The translations under genes and the position numbers were made by a program. A model generated the notes under the pieces. The model was not told the DNA's origin and ran no database searches. It saw only the letters and a program-made list of their open reading frames with translations. From the NCBI GenBank assembly GCA_026770575.1, contig MU657169.1, forward strand, positions 563,305 to 627,304: DNA of 64,000 nt. The letters are read 5' to 3'. This DNA comes from Pelagophyceae sp. CCMP2097 (Eukaryota > Sar > Pelagophyceae). The stretch's first letter is position 1; each line of letters starts with the position of its first letter. Shown here one piece after another: positions 40,500 to 51,086 of the stretch.

Positions 40500-40910
40500 T
40501 AGAACTCAGTTTATTTAACTAATCGCTGAACCTTCAAATCCTCCTTATCTTTATTTTTTATTTTTTATTTCTTATTGAGCTATTTCTTTTTTTGTTTTTT
40601 TTGCGGCCGACCAGATTCGAACCTGTGACCAAAAACTTCTTCTATGATGATTCCAATGAGGCTCCTGCTCGACCTCAACTCCCAATTTTAGCAATCGCAT
40701 CAACCACCAATCGCTGAATCGGCCGAGTTGCTGCCGTTTTCTTCCCGAAGGTGGAACCTCACGGATTTACCCGGGGACGGACAGAAGGACAGACGGACAG
40801 ACGGACGGACAGACGGACAGACGGACGGACAGACAAAATTGCCCCTGGTATTCCTTCAATCAGTTTGATTAAACGGCAAGGGCTCTTCGGGTCCTCAAAA
40901 ATTTAGATAA
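40500..40910 (-). repeat. Dispersed SINE-like repeat, complete copy
   Basis: Full-length counterpart of 16680-17045. Read on the minus strand it has ACGGCAAGG-type end sequences, a tandem block of (ACAGACGG)n about 55 bp long (about 40789-40842), the GAAGAAG core (40634-40668), a B-box word GGTTCGAATC (about 40615-40624) and an A-rich tail. No A box or full cloverleaf could be placed. Confidence 0.6.
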
Positions 40911-41039
40911 CTTTCAGCTTCAAGTTGAACGGTTGTTGGCGTTAAAAACTCAGTTCATTCTAGTACAATAATGTGGTGTCAGACTCGAGCACTTCCCCGG
41001 GAAAGCACTTCGACGGGTCCACGTTGTGCCCGCGCCGGC
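40911..41039. other. Promoter-side flank of the glycosyltransferase-like gene
   Basis: Begins with AAGTTATCTAAATTT in inverse orientation to the copy at about 38066-38086. Otherwise unremarkable. Confidence 0.3.
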
Positions 41040-42654
41040 ATGCTGCTCCGCCTGGCGGTCGCCGCCTGCGTGGTTCGCGGCGCGGCTGGCAGCCGGCGGC
41101 GCGAGCGGGAGCGGCACGAGAACGCGTCGCGGCGCAGCGCGCCGGTGCGTCGCGCCGCAGTCGCGGCTTTTGGCGACGGCGGCGCTCTAGGCGGCGTGGT
41201 CGAACCGCGCGCTGCACAACTCGACGGACGTCGTCGGCGGCGACGCGGCGGCGAAATGGGCCGGTCTGTGCGTCGCCGCGCGGCGCCTCGCGGCGGCGTC
41301 GCATCGCGTCTGCGGCCTTTGCGTCGCGCCTCGCGGCGGCGGCCCATACGTATCGCTATTGCATCCAAGGCGTAGGTACGAGTGCGGCGACGCGGGCGAG
41401 GCGTACTCGGCGGCGTACCTCACTTCGGCGACTTCGTTCCTCAGGTCAACGCCATTTCGCGTCGGCCTTTGGCTCACTTTTCTGCGTAGGCAGGCGGTGC
41501 GCGTGCCGGCGGAGCGTTTGAACCGCGGGGCGGGCAACATGGAGGGCGCGTCGCACAGCAACTTTAAGCGGTCGGCGAAGTTTAAGACGATAGACTTGTT
41601 CGACTTTTTTATTGAACATCTGAGTTGGTGAGGCCCGTGGAGGCCGCCTCGCTTTAAGGGCGAGAGGGTGAGCGCCAGCGCAGGTACGAGCGGCGGCTGT
41701 GGGCGGACGGCGACGACTTGAGGGACCGCACTCTGCGGCGGGTCCAGGCGCAAAGGCACATCCACTCGACGCGCCTGATCAACCCGGACCGCACTTTGCG
41801 GCACGACGTCGTCGCTCTGATGCCCTTTTACGCCACGAGCGGCGGCGACGCGGGGCATTCGGCGCTGGAGTCGCGGAGGACGTTCCTCCGGTTGACCGTA
41901 GACTCGATCCGCCAATCGTTTCCCAACATCGTCGTCTGCGTCGCGACGCAGCCGGACCTGAACTACGTCTCAAACGTCACGGCCATCCCCTTCTTCGACG
42001 TGCTGCACGCCACGCTGGAAAAGCCGAGCCGCCTGGGCTTCGCCGTGCTCCATCTGGCGCAGCAGAAGATGCTCCTCGACGTGCGCTGGAAGCAGTTCAA
42101 ATACGTCTTCTACACCGAGTCGGACCAGATCCTGCACCTCCGCGGCATTGATCGCCTCCTTTCCGCCGTGGACACGGGCAATATGCCGTCGCATCTGATC
42201 CCGCACCGAGTGCAGCCCGTGCCTTTACGAAACGACTACGGCCCAGAGGCGCTGCCGAGCACTGCAATCGAGGCGCGCAAGGAGTTTGCCAAGAACGGCG
42301 CCAAGACGCTGCACCGCGTCATTGACTCTGCAAAAGCCAGTTGCTGTGAGTCCCGCCTCGGCCGTTTCTCCCGCAAACGCTGATTCCCAGGCTTCGACAA
42401 AGGGACGTGCGGGTCGGATCGCGCGCACTGGAAGCGCGCCAAATCGCCCGACGTGGAACTCTTCCAGATGGCAGTTTCCAAGGGCGAGTCGATGGAGGAC
42501 TCGTTCGCGCTCATTACTGGCGAAGGTCCGCCCGCCTTGCAAAAAGCCGCGCCCCCGGATCGCCATCGGCGCAGGCAACTTCCTCAGGCAGATCATCCGC
42601 GTCTGCAACATGTTCCCCCACGAGCGACACGCCTGCGTGGATGGAGACTATTGA
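41040..42654 (+). CDS. Secreted or Golgi-type glycosyltransferase-like protein
   Basis: Starts at the ATG at 41040 with a signal peptide (MLLRLAVAACVVRGAAGS), then an Asn-containing luminal segment. Exons: 41040-about 41142; from about 41192 (AAWSNRALHNSTDVVGG) onward; from about 41682 the main domain; about 42394-42522; and 42573-42654. The core reads DVVALMPFYATSGG, FPNIVVCVATQPDLNYVSNV and FKYVFYTESDQILHLRGID. The ESD corresponds to the DxD-like metal/nucleotide-sugar site of GT-A enzymes, with hydrophobic beta strands on either side. The end is FLRQIIRVCNMFPHERHAC. The last two introns are clear GT-AG. Cysteines in the tail fit a luminal protein. I do not recognise the exact GT family. 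A related nucleotide-sugar-binding fold is the safest statement. Confidence 0.6.
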
Positions 42655-42840
42655 CGGTCCGCAACGGCGCCTCGGAGAGGCATCCCACTTTAAACTCTTC
42701 TCTCCAGAGAGCGCTCCGTGCCGCCCAGTCTGTCCCAAGCACGGGAGGCGCCTATCGCGCGAATGTTCGCGGACGTGTCCGCGGACATTGGCTAACCTTT
42801 TCAGCGAAAGGTCCCGCAGCGCGGGCCCGGGGTGGGAGCC

Positions 42841-43247
42841 ATGGCCTACGACGAAGACGAAGGCGGCACGGCCGAAGATGACGACGCGCCTGTCATGCGC
42901 CAAAGCGCCTCGCAGCGTCTGAGGCGAAGAGCTCTTCGAAGACTTTGAGCGCCTATCGTCGAATTGCGTCGAGCGCCCGAGCAGGCCACACGCCCATGGA
43001 CATGGCGGAGCGCGACGTGCGCGCGTACCTCCGCGAGCGCGAGCGCGACGAGGCGCGCGGCGCCGCGTCCGCCTGCGGCGCCGCCTGCGCCTGCGTCGTC
43101 ATGCTCCTCCTCCTGCCGCCGGCGCTCCTGCGCCGCCTCGCCGGCGCCGCGCTGAAACAAGCGAGGCCCACGCCCACAAAGGCGCCGCCCACGCCGACGG
43201 CGAAGCGAAGGACCGGCGCCCACAAAGGCCCCCCCGGCGCCGCGTAA
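42841..43247 (+). CDS. Small single-pass membrane protein (hypothetical)
   Basis: An acidic start MAYDEDEGGTAEDDDAPVMR (ATG 42841) appears to splice to LSAYRRIASSARAG and AERDVRAYLRERERDEARG. A cysteine-rich hydrophobic helix follows (CACVVMLLLLPPALL) and then a basic Pro/Lys tail ending at 43247. The layout suggests a tail-anchored or type II membrane protein. I know no family. The alternative start at 42945 (not ATG in all readings) would remove the acidic part. Confidence 0.4.
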
Positions 43248-43270
43248 ACCCTTTCCTGCCCTTCTTGCGT

Positions 43271-43345
43271 CCCGGGGCGCTCGGCATCCTTCTCGCGTCC
43301 CGGGGCGCTCGGCACCGCCGCCTTCTTGGTCCCGGGGCGCTCGGC
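43271..43345. repeat. Three spaced copies of CCCGGGGCGCTCGGC
   Basis: Exact 15-mers at 43271-43285, 43299-43313 and 43331-43345, each preceded by a CTTCTTG/CTTCTCG-like word. A GC-rich imperfect minisatellite between the small membrane protein and the TTL-family gene. Confidence 0.6.
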
Positions 43346-43451
43346 TTCGCCGCAGCAAAGCCGGGGCGAGGACGACGGTGGTATCATGACATTTACAAGG
43401 ATCCGCATCGCGGCGGAAAGCGGCGGCGGGTTGAAGGAAAATTCCTCGGCG

Positions 43452-46400
43452 TCAGCGCATCGAGGGGTGGCTCGGCAGGTAGCCGTTGTGGCTTGGGAGG
43501 CCAGGCTTTTGCATGCCGCCGAAGCCGCCAAAGCCCGTCCCAAAGCCCGACCCAATCCCCAGCCCGCCGATGCCCAGCCCGCCGAGCTGCGCGTAGCCGC
43601 CGCCCGCCGGCAGCGCCGTCGAGTGCCTAATGCGAAGACGCTCGGTGGGGGCGCATCTCTGCGATCCTTTGGCGTCGATAGAGTCCTCACGCGAAGACAA
43701 ACGTCTTGGGCTGGAGCACGACGGACTGCGCGCTGCGCCGGCTGCGCACGTCGTCCATGCGCTGGCGCCACTCGCGCGCGTGCGAGAGGGACGTGGCCAC
43801 CTTTGCCGCGTACGCGTCGTCGGCGGCTTCGGCGTCGTCGCCCGCCGCGGCGTTGCCCGCGAGGCCGCCGTGCTGCGAATGCGACCGCGCGCAGAAGCCG
43901 CGCGTGAGGCGGTCCGCCGCCGCGACCTGCTTGGTGCCGGGCATCGGGAGCGGCTTGCCGGCAGAGAGAGGGGGCTTATTAGCCTACGAAACAGGCTGTC
44001 AAAAGGCGCCCCGGCACGTGTCGAGGTCTTGCCCCCGGCCTCGATGGGGCCTCTGTGGGGCCGATACGTCCGCGTGCTGGGCTTTGGGTGTCGCGGCGGA
44101 CGCCGCTCGCCACGGCGCCTCCTGCAAATAGGCCGCCGCCCGTGGCCGGGTTGCGCCTGCCGGGGTCGCCCCAGGGCAGGCGCGCCTCCTTTGGCTCGCC
44201 GCCGCCGAGGGGCGGTAGGGCTCCTTCTGAAAAGTCCAAAGCGGAGCCGCGGTGCTGTTTGAGAGGGCAGCTCAAGCGTTTGAAGCGCTTCTCCTCATTC
44301 GCAAAGACGAAATCGATCATCGTCGCGTAGTCCGGGATGTGGCCCTGCTGATTCCGACGCGCCTCGGAAGGGACAGGGTAAATACGGTCCCAGTCCACTA
44401 AACGTTCGTCTTCGTATTCGCACTCTGAATCCGTGTGCTCGTCGACATCGTCCAACGGCGGCGCCGCAAAGGCCTCCAAGGGCCGGCCCGGCGCCGGCGC
44501 GCTGTCGCTCGAGCCCCGCGAGCCGCGGCCCGGCGCCGACGAACCGTCGCGAGAGCCCACCTTTGGCCGCGTCGGCAACTCGGCCCGCGGCACCAAGTCG
44601 TCGCGCGACCGCTCGTCGACGGGCCCCGTGTCGTCGAGGCCGTCTCCTGAAACGTACTTGCGCTCGACGAGTCTGAGCAGTTTGTCCTCGCGGCCGACGT
44701 ACTTTTTCAAAAGGCCTTGCAATTTCTCCAGCTTGTCCGGCGCATGCTGCTTCAGCAGAGCCTCGACCTTTCGCCGCACCTCGTCCGCGAGCAACACCGC
44801 AACTTGCTCCTGCGACGGGGCCTTTTCCGACTCTCGCGTGCGATACAAGCGGCCCTCGGCCTGGGCGCGTTGTTGCTGCTCGTGGACTTTGCGGTCGTGC
44901 GGCATGGCCCGGATGACGGCCAGCGCCTGCTCGATTACTCGCGACTTGATCTCCTTGTCCAGCGCCGAGTCGGTGGCGAAGGAAGGGAGATGGTTTATTT
45001 CCACCAACCAGGGTTTGAGGGCGTGGTCCATCATGATGTCGATCCCAAGCACCTCAAAGCACCTCGAGCCCTCGACCTTGCGCTGCCGCGCCTTTGCCGC
45101 AAACGCCGCCGCCGCCGCTTCAGAGTCTTCCTCCGACGAAGAAGACTCTGCGTCTGCAGCCTCGCTGCCGTCGGCGTCGCTCGCCGAACGCGGCCGCGAC
45201 GACGAAGGCGCCGACGACGGCGCCGATTGCGGCGCCGCACCGTCGTCGGCGTCGTCGTCCGACTTTGCCGGCGGCGCGCCCGCGCGCCGGCCCGACTTTT
45301 TTCGGCCCTCCGGGTCATGGCCGCCTAGCGAGCGGGTTGGAATGAGGCATGCACCGGGCGCTGATCTTTGACGCCTCGACGCGACGCACCCGAGTCTCGG
45401 AAGAAGGTGTGGTCGTACTCGCGGACTAACGTAGGCAGAATGGAGATGATCACTTTTGTGCACATGGAGCCCATCCTGCGCCAGAGCGCGTCCGCCTTGG
45501 CCTGGCCCTTTTCTTGGGCGATCATGGCCATGAACCACTTTAAACTCCGTTTCGACCCTTGGTCGCCGGCTCCGTCCGCTTTTTCAAAGTTTTCGTGGTT
45601 CTTGTTGATGGCGTAGTTGGTGAGATGCATGCAACGCATGGCCACGTTCTCCGCCGACGGCTTGACGTATGCCTCCGTGCACAGCCGCACCAAACCGTCG
45701 TGGAAGAGGTGCATCCGAAGAGGCGCGCAACTCGTCACCAGCACGTACAATCGCAGATCAAACTTGAAGTCATCGATCAAAAAGGGCTTGCGGATGTAAT
45801 GCTGCGCCACCACCTGCTCCATGGGAGACACGTCGTCAAAGTCCTGCGTCAGGAAAATCCCGCGGCCCTGGCAACCCGCGTCGGGCTTGATGATGTAAAA
45901 CCTATGGGACCGACTCTCATCGGGACGCGCGTTTCGAACCCCGTGACCGTACGTCGGACGCCGCCGCTGCACCTGCTCGATTTGCCGTTGGCGTCGAACT
46001 GCGCCCGGAAGTCCGCCAGCTCCAGCGGCAGGACCCAGGTGCGCGGGAAGAAGGCGTACTCCTTTGCGAATTCGCGCCGCATCTTCTCCAGATTTTGCGC
46101 GAGGCGGTTCTTGCGCGCGACGTGGTTCATCCCAGGAAAGTGGTTCACTCTTTGCCACGGCTTCATCTTCGCCATTCTGTCGTGGATGTTCGCCACGTCG
46201 ATCCAATACACGTTGCACTGCTCGACTTCCAAGTCGTCGGACGCCTATCGAGGCAGCAACGTCGGGGCTGCGCAAAAAGCGTACGCCAAAGTCTGACAAC
46301 GCCCTGCCGCGTCTTCAAACGCCCCGGGCCGTCGCCACGTCCGTCAGCTCCTCCCGACGGCGGCACTCGAATCCACGTGGGCCCCGCGTCATTCGGCGGC

Positions 46401-46836
46401 GCCCTTTGGTGCGGGCCCGGCGGCCGGCGGCGCCCTTTGGATCGCACCTTGCCGTTTTCGGCGTCGCGCCCCGCGCGCTCGCCGACGATGCGCCAGCCGA
46501 GGGCGGTCACCGCATCGATGACGCATTCGTACTTGCACTCGACGGCGCAGAAGAGCACCTGTCTTCTCCGGTGAGCGCCGCAGCGCGCGGCCGCCAAAGG
46601 GGCGGCTCCACGCTCCGGTATACCGGGATGCGGCCGCATACCGGGACGGCGCATGACCAAAGTCGTCTTCGATGTGCTGCAAGGACGGCCCAGCCCGACC
46701 CTTCTGTCTCAGAGGGGACGCGGCTTGGCGCGGCTTCGCGGCTCGGCGACTTGCGCCTTCGGCGCGGCGCGGGCTTCCTCTTGGCCAGCGCGGCCGTGGG
46801 CTCCTTGGACCCCGCCGCCCGTCGCTGGGCCGACAT
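43452..46836 (-). CDS. Tubulin-tyrosine-ligase family protein (TTLL, probable polyglutamylase)
   Basis: TTLL enzymes add glutamates (or tyrosine/glycine) to tubulin C-terminal tails with an ATP-grasp fold. Readable exons give VLFCAVECKYECVIDAVTAL, KPWQRVNHFPGMNHVARKN (the QxxNHFPGM signature), and YIIKPDAGCQGRGIFL (ATP-binding loop). They continue with DFKFDLRLYVLVTSCAPLRM, MHLTNYAINKNHENF, and CFEVLGIDIMMDHALKPWLV followed by EINHLPSF, which contains the catalytic and metal residues. Between VREYDHTFF and CFEVLGID sits an acidic Ser/Asp/Glu insert of about 75 residues (about 45085-45310). The C-terminus continues through at least two more exons (MPGTKQVAAADRLTRG, then a Gly-rich tail ending at 43452). 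The start is uncertain: the ATG at 46836 gives a basic N-terminus, and the first secure exon begins after an acceptor near 46562. Signature best resembles TTLL6/13-type polyglutamylases. Confidence 0.85.
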
Positions 46837-46990
46837 GGTGTCCGACAAGCCGTCCCTGGCGGCTGCTCGTCCGGCCGCAATCCCGCAACACCGGTCGACG
46901 CCGTTGTGATATCCGTTGACCTCGCACTTTCGAACACTGGGAAGCGCCACTTGGAAGTGCGGCGGCGGCGGCGGCGGAGCGGGCGCCGGC
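46837..46990. promoter_or_regulatory. Probable bidirectional promoter, about 150 bp
   Basis: Lies between the divergent TTL-family and EGF-repeat starts. The assignment is by position only. No TATA box is evident. Confidence 0.35.
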
Positions 46991-48553
46991 ATGGACCGCC
47001 GCTTCGGGGCGGCCTGCGCCTTTGGCCTGCTGGCGTGTGCTGGCGCGTTTGAGACGTATCGTATCGCGCCGGACTTTACCGGGACGCACCTCTATGTGAC
47101 GCCGAACCAGCCGCAAGTGGCCGTCGAGATCCGACTCGACTTCAAGTGCGGCGTCGGCCTCAACACGTCGGACACTATTACAGTGCAGCTCCCAAAGTTC
47201 ACGACGGGCAAAGGCAGCAAGACGCCCGGTGCGCCAGGCCGCGCGCGCCTCTGCGAGGCGCGCCCGACGCGCAGCGTAGGGCCCAACATCCCCATGGGCG
47301 AGCTGCACATCTCGCCGTCCATCTACTTTGAAGCGCAGTGGTGCGTCCTCGTGCATCCGGTCCGTCCCGCCGCGCGGCACCACGCGCCGTCGCAGGGTCG
47401 AGGGCACGTTTTCGAGCGTGTCGAGCCCGTTTTCGGACTCGTACCTCGTGATGCGCGTCAAGCCGGACGTCTGGCTCGCCGCGAACACTTCCATTCGGTT
47501 TCATGTCTACGAGACTTCGAACATCCAAGTCTATTGCGGCTTCCGCGCCGCTTCCGAGCTGCTCCCAAACGCAGTCATGTTCACAAACTCGACGCTCGCG
47601 CGCGGCGACCGCCACAACGTCCTCGCCAGCGACGAGGTCGGCAACGGATGCCAGAAGCAAGCCAACTGCGAGCCACCCGCGCCCGTCGCACCGACGAGGG
47701 TGTCGGAATGTGGCCAGAGTCGATACAAGAGGCCTTTGTTGACCGCAGACAATAGGCCTGTACCGCGGCGCGTGCGACTTTTGCACGGAGCGTTGTCTTT
47801 GCTACGAGGGCTTTGGCGACGGGACGGTCGGGGACGTCGCGGTGGACTGCTCCGTGCTCAACTGTCCGAGCGGCAAGCTCTTTGCTGGTTTGCCGACGAC
47901 GTCTACGGCGGCGCACCCGGACCGAGCCGAGTGCTCTGGCGCGGGGCTGTGCGAGATCACGACGGGGATTTGCGTTTGCTTTACTGGATTTACCGGCGAC
48001 GCTTGTCAGCGCACGGTGTGCAAGGACGACTGCAGCGGCCACGGCAAGTGCCTCACTATCGGCCAGGTGAGGCATTTGACGGGGGACCTCTTCGACGTAT
48101 CCCTCTTCGACTCAAAGCGACTCGCAGGTGGCGCACTCGGGCGTGCGCAACGCGCTGCCGCTGAACAGGGCGGATGACGCATATTACGGCGACATTACTT
48201 CGCGCGTCAACGAGGCTTGGGACTTTGACACCACTCAGGCGTGCGTCTGCGACTCGCGGTGGACGGTCGGCCTCGGCGCGGGCGAGACGCAGCTGGCAGA
48301 GTACTTCGGCGGCGACTGCTCGTTGAAGCACTGCCCGTCGGGCCGCGACCCCTCGGCGTCGACCGACGGGTTGGACTGTGCAAATAAAACCGCCCCCCTC
48401 GGGCGCGGCAAGGGCGGCGCCGGCAACCTCTGCCACGTCGAGTGTTCGAACCGCGGCAAGTGCAACTACGAGTACGGCACCTGCGAGTGCTACGACGGCT
48501 ACATCGGCTACAACTGCGACCGACTCATCGACTTTGCCGGCGCAGTGACGTAG
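46991..48553 (+). CDS. Secreted EGF-repeat protein
   Basis: From the ATG at 46991 a signal peptide (CAFGLLACAGAFETY) leads to a unique N-terminal beta-rich domain (LYVTPNQPQVAVEIRLDF, then SYLVMRVKPDVWLAANTSIR). EGF-like modules follow in later exons: CSGAGLCEITTGICVCFTGF, CKDDCSGHGKCL, and near the end CSNRGKCNYEYGTCECYDGY. These show the CxxxGxCxxxxGxCxCxxGFxGxxC spacing of tenascin/teneurin-type EGF repeats, and a paired Cys-rich stretch (VCDSRWTVGLGAGETQLAEY). At least five exons. No transmembrane helix is seen after the EGF units, so it is probably extracellular or cell-wall associated. Similar proteins are common in stramenopile algae. Function not known. Confidence 0.72.
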
Positions 48554-48873
48554 AAACGCGTCGCGTTTTTGTTGTCCCTTGTGTGTCTTAAGTTCCGGCC
48601 TCTCCGCCTCCGCAGCGACCCCTCCGCCGGAGAGCCGCCGAGGCCGCTGTGGCGGCACCGACGAGCCGGCCCGCGGCGCGAGGCGATGCGCGATGACGCG
48701 GATGGATCGCGAAATATTTTAGCGAAGTTTCTCGCGTCGCGGCACTCGTCGCGGCCCTACACCGGCGGCGTAGTCTAGGCCATCGGAAGCGGTGGCCTCG
48801 AAGACGCACCAAAGGGACTGCCCGGGGCGTGGCCGACCCGGAAATCCGCGAAGCCAAAGAGGCCATTTGCACA
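48554..48873. other. Intergenic, nothing recognised
   Basis: Spacer upstream of the NAD kinase gene. No supported feature. Confidence 0.4.
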
Positions 48874-50874
48874 ATGGCCCCGCACGTGGCGTGCATGGCA
48901 ACCGCGCTGCGCGCGCGGCTCGGGCGAGTGGTGCGGCCGGCGGCGCGGCGCTACGCAGACGCCGCCGCAAGCGGCTTGGGATACAGCGGCCACTCTACGA
49001 TTGTCGGCGGCGGCGGCTACAAGAAGGTGAGGCGCTTGCGGGACATCGAGTGCGCTGCGTCCTCGGGTTCAGGCGTCGTAGGTGTTGCTCGTGTTCAAGA
49101 CGACGCCGTACGAGATGTATACGCAGCTGAAGAACCAAGGCCAAGCGCCGAAAGCTCTGCGCTGGGAGCGGCTCCACGTGCGCACAGTGTCCGGCAACGC
49201 GCGCCACGCGCGGGCGGGCCGATCGCCGTCGTCTTGAGACGCGTGGTCGTCGTCCGAGACGCGTCGTCGTCGTCGTCGTCTGAGACGCGGGCTCTCGCCA
49301 AGCCGAGCGGACGGAGCGGGGCCTATGCGGCAGCAGACTGCACCCGGTCGTCGGGGACCGCTGGGGCGTAGGACCGGCACGAGTCGCACATGCAGTGCGT
49401 CGAGGACGTTCGAAAACTCATCGAGGCGGAGAACGTTGACGTTAGTGTCGTCAGCAGAAACGACCTGGTGAGCCCGCTCTCCGTGCCGTCGCGAGACGCC
49501 TTAAGACGCGTCGCCCAGGGGCGGCACCACCTCGAGGACGTGGACCTGCTCGTGGCCGTCGGCGGCGACGGGACGGTCCTCTCCGCGTCGCACTACGTCG
49601 ACTCGCTCAGGCGTGCGTCTCTTTTCAGTGGCCCATCCCGGCAGCCTTCTGTAGGCGCGCACCAGCCGTGGCTGATTGGCCCCGTCGTGATTGGCATCAA
49701 TTCGGACCCGACGAAGCCGCACGAATTTTTAAAGCAGTCGCAAAGACACGTCGACGAGCGGCGGTCCTACGGCGCGCTGCAAGGCTCCGCGTCTGTCGGA
49801 ATGGCTTGGGCGGGCCGTTTTCAGGACCGGGGTGGCCGCGTGCCTTGGGCACTCTCGCGGCCCTTAGGTGTTTCACGTCGGTCACGGACATGAAAAACGT
49901 CGTGCCAAAGGCCGTGCGCGGCGAGTTGGACTCTTACATCCAGTTGCGGCACCGCATGGCCGTACACGCCCGCGTCGAGAGCCGGACGACCCGTCGCAGC
50001 AACGAGACGCGACAGCGGCGAGCATGCGCGCCGGGGAGAGACGCGAAAGCGGGGATGACCGCCCTTGGACTTTCAGGCGGGGAGAGACGCGAAAGCGGGG
50101 ATGACCGCCCTTTGACTTTCAGGTGACGATCCGCGGCACGCTCTCGGAGCAGCGCCTGCCTCCCGCGCTCAACGACGTGCTCGTGGCACACCCGTCGCCG
50201 GCGTCGGTGTCGCGCTTCCGCTTAGAGCGACGACACTCGCACCCCGACGCTGCAAGACGCCCGCGTCCACTGACCCGCCGGAGAACCCTGCCGCCAACGG
50301 GCACCCCACGCTTCTCCCTTCTTAGGAGCCTGGTTTGCCGCCGTCGCCCGACTTTGAGGCTCGGCGGAACATATCCGAAGACGACGAGTTCTCATTCAAC
50401 GTCTGGTCCAGCGGCCTCTGGGTCTCCACCGCCACGGGCGCCACGGCGGCCATCTCGAGCGCCGGCGGCAACGCCGACGTCGACTTCCTCTCGCCGGATC
50501 TCCAGTACCTCGTCCGCGAGCGAGCCCCCGCGCCCGAAAGAACCTCCCGGCGGGGCGGCACACAAGCCCATCTAGGCATCTCATTGGCGAGACGGACGAC
50601 ATTTCCTTCGTCAAGTCCAAGTCGCACGGCATCGTGGACCGGTCGCACCACCTCCTCCTGCGCTGGAACTCGCAGTGCGTCTGTTGCTCGCCGCGCCGTC
50701 CGTGCGACGCTGCCGCGCGCGGCCCCAGCGTCTTTTAGGCACGGGTCGGTGTGGATAGACGGCCAGCACACTCAGTTCAAACTCGAACTCGGCGACGAGA
50801 TCTTCATCTCCGCGCACGCCATGCCCCTCCGCCTCTTCTCCGCGTGGCAGACGCGGCCCCGCGGCGCGCTCTGA
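48874..50874 (+). CDS. NAD kinase (NADK2/NADK3-like), probably organelle-targeted
   Basis: Phosphorylates NAD(H) to NADP(H). About eight exons from the ATG at 48874. The N-terminus MAPHVACMATALRARLGRVV is Arg/Ala-rich and lacks acidic residues, as expected for a mitochondrial or plastid transit peptide. Family motifs appear in order: LLVFKTTPYEMY, VDLLVAVGGDGTVLSASHYV (the GGDGT nucleotide site), PVVIGINSDPTKPHE, LNDVLVAHPSPASVSRF (NDVL substrate loop), SSGLWVSTATGATAAI, and FKLELGDEIFISAHAMPLRL before the stop. The NSDP and HPSPASVSRF readings are typical of the NADK2 mitochondrial/plant NADK3 branch. One intron contains a duplicated 3' splice region (50040-50124), and the last exon end is tandemly duplicated downstream. 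Confidence 0.85.
50040..50124. repeat. Direct duplication of an intron 3' end
   Basis: GACGCGAAAGCGGGGATGAC and the following CGCCCTT(T)GACTTTCAG occur twice (about 50040-50077 and 50088-50124). Each copy ends in a usable polypyrimidine-CAG acceptor inside the NAD kinase gene. Confidence 0.7.
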
Positions 50875-51086
50875 GGCACCGGCGCGCACGTCCCGCGCGC
50901 GCGGAGCCGCCGCGGCGCGGGAAAGGGCGAAAGGGCTGAAGCGGACACCGCGAGAACCCGCCTCTTCTCCGCGTGGCAGGCGCGGCCCCGCGGCGCGCTC
51001 TAAGGCGGCCGCGCACACGTCCGGATTAGCGCGGGGCCGCGGCGGCGCGGTAAAGGGCGAAAGGGCCGAAGCCGACGACGCGAGAA
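50829..51086. repeat. 129-bp tandem duplication at the NAD kinase 3' end
   Basis: CCGCCTCTTCTCCGCGTGGC starts at 50829 and again at 50958, and similarity continues through the stop codon and about 90 bp of 3' flank. The period of 129 bp equals 43 codons. Confidence 0.75.

Noticed and set aside
40789..40842. CRISPR-like array (regular ACAGACGG units)
   Set aside because: Units are contiguous with no unique spacers, and the DNA is eukaryotic. It is a minisatellite inside a dispersed repeat.
42850..43360. Minus-strand Arg/Gly-rich frames over the small membrane protein
   Set aside because: Repetitive composition with no conserved motif, caused by the CCCGGGGCGCTCGGC repeats.
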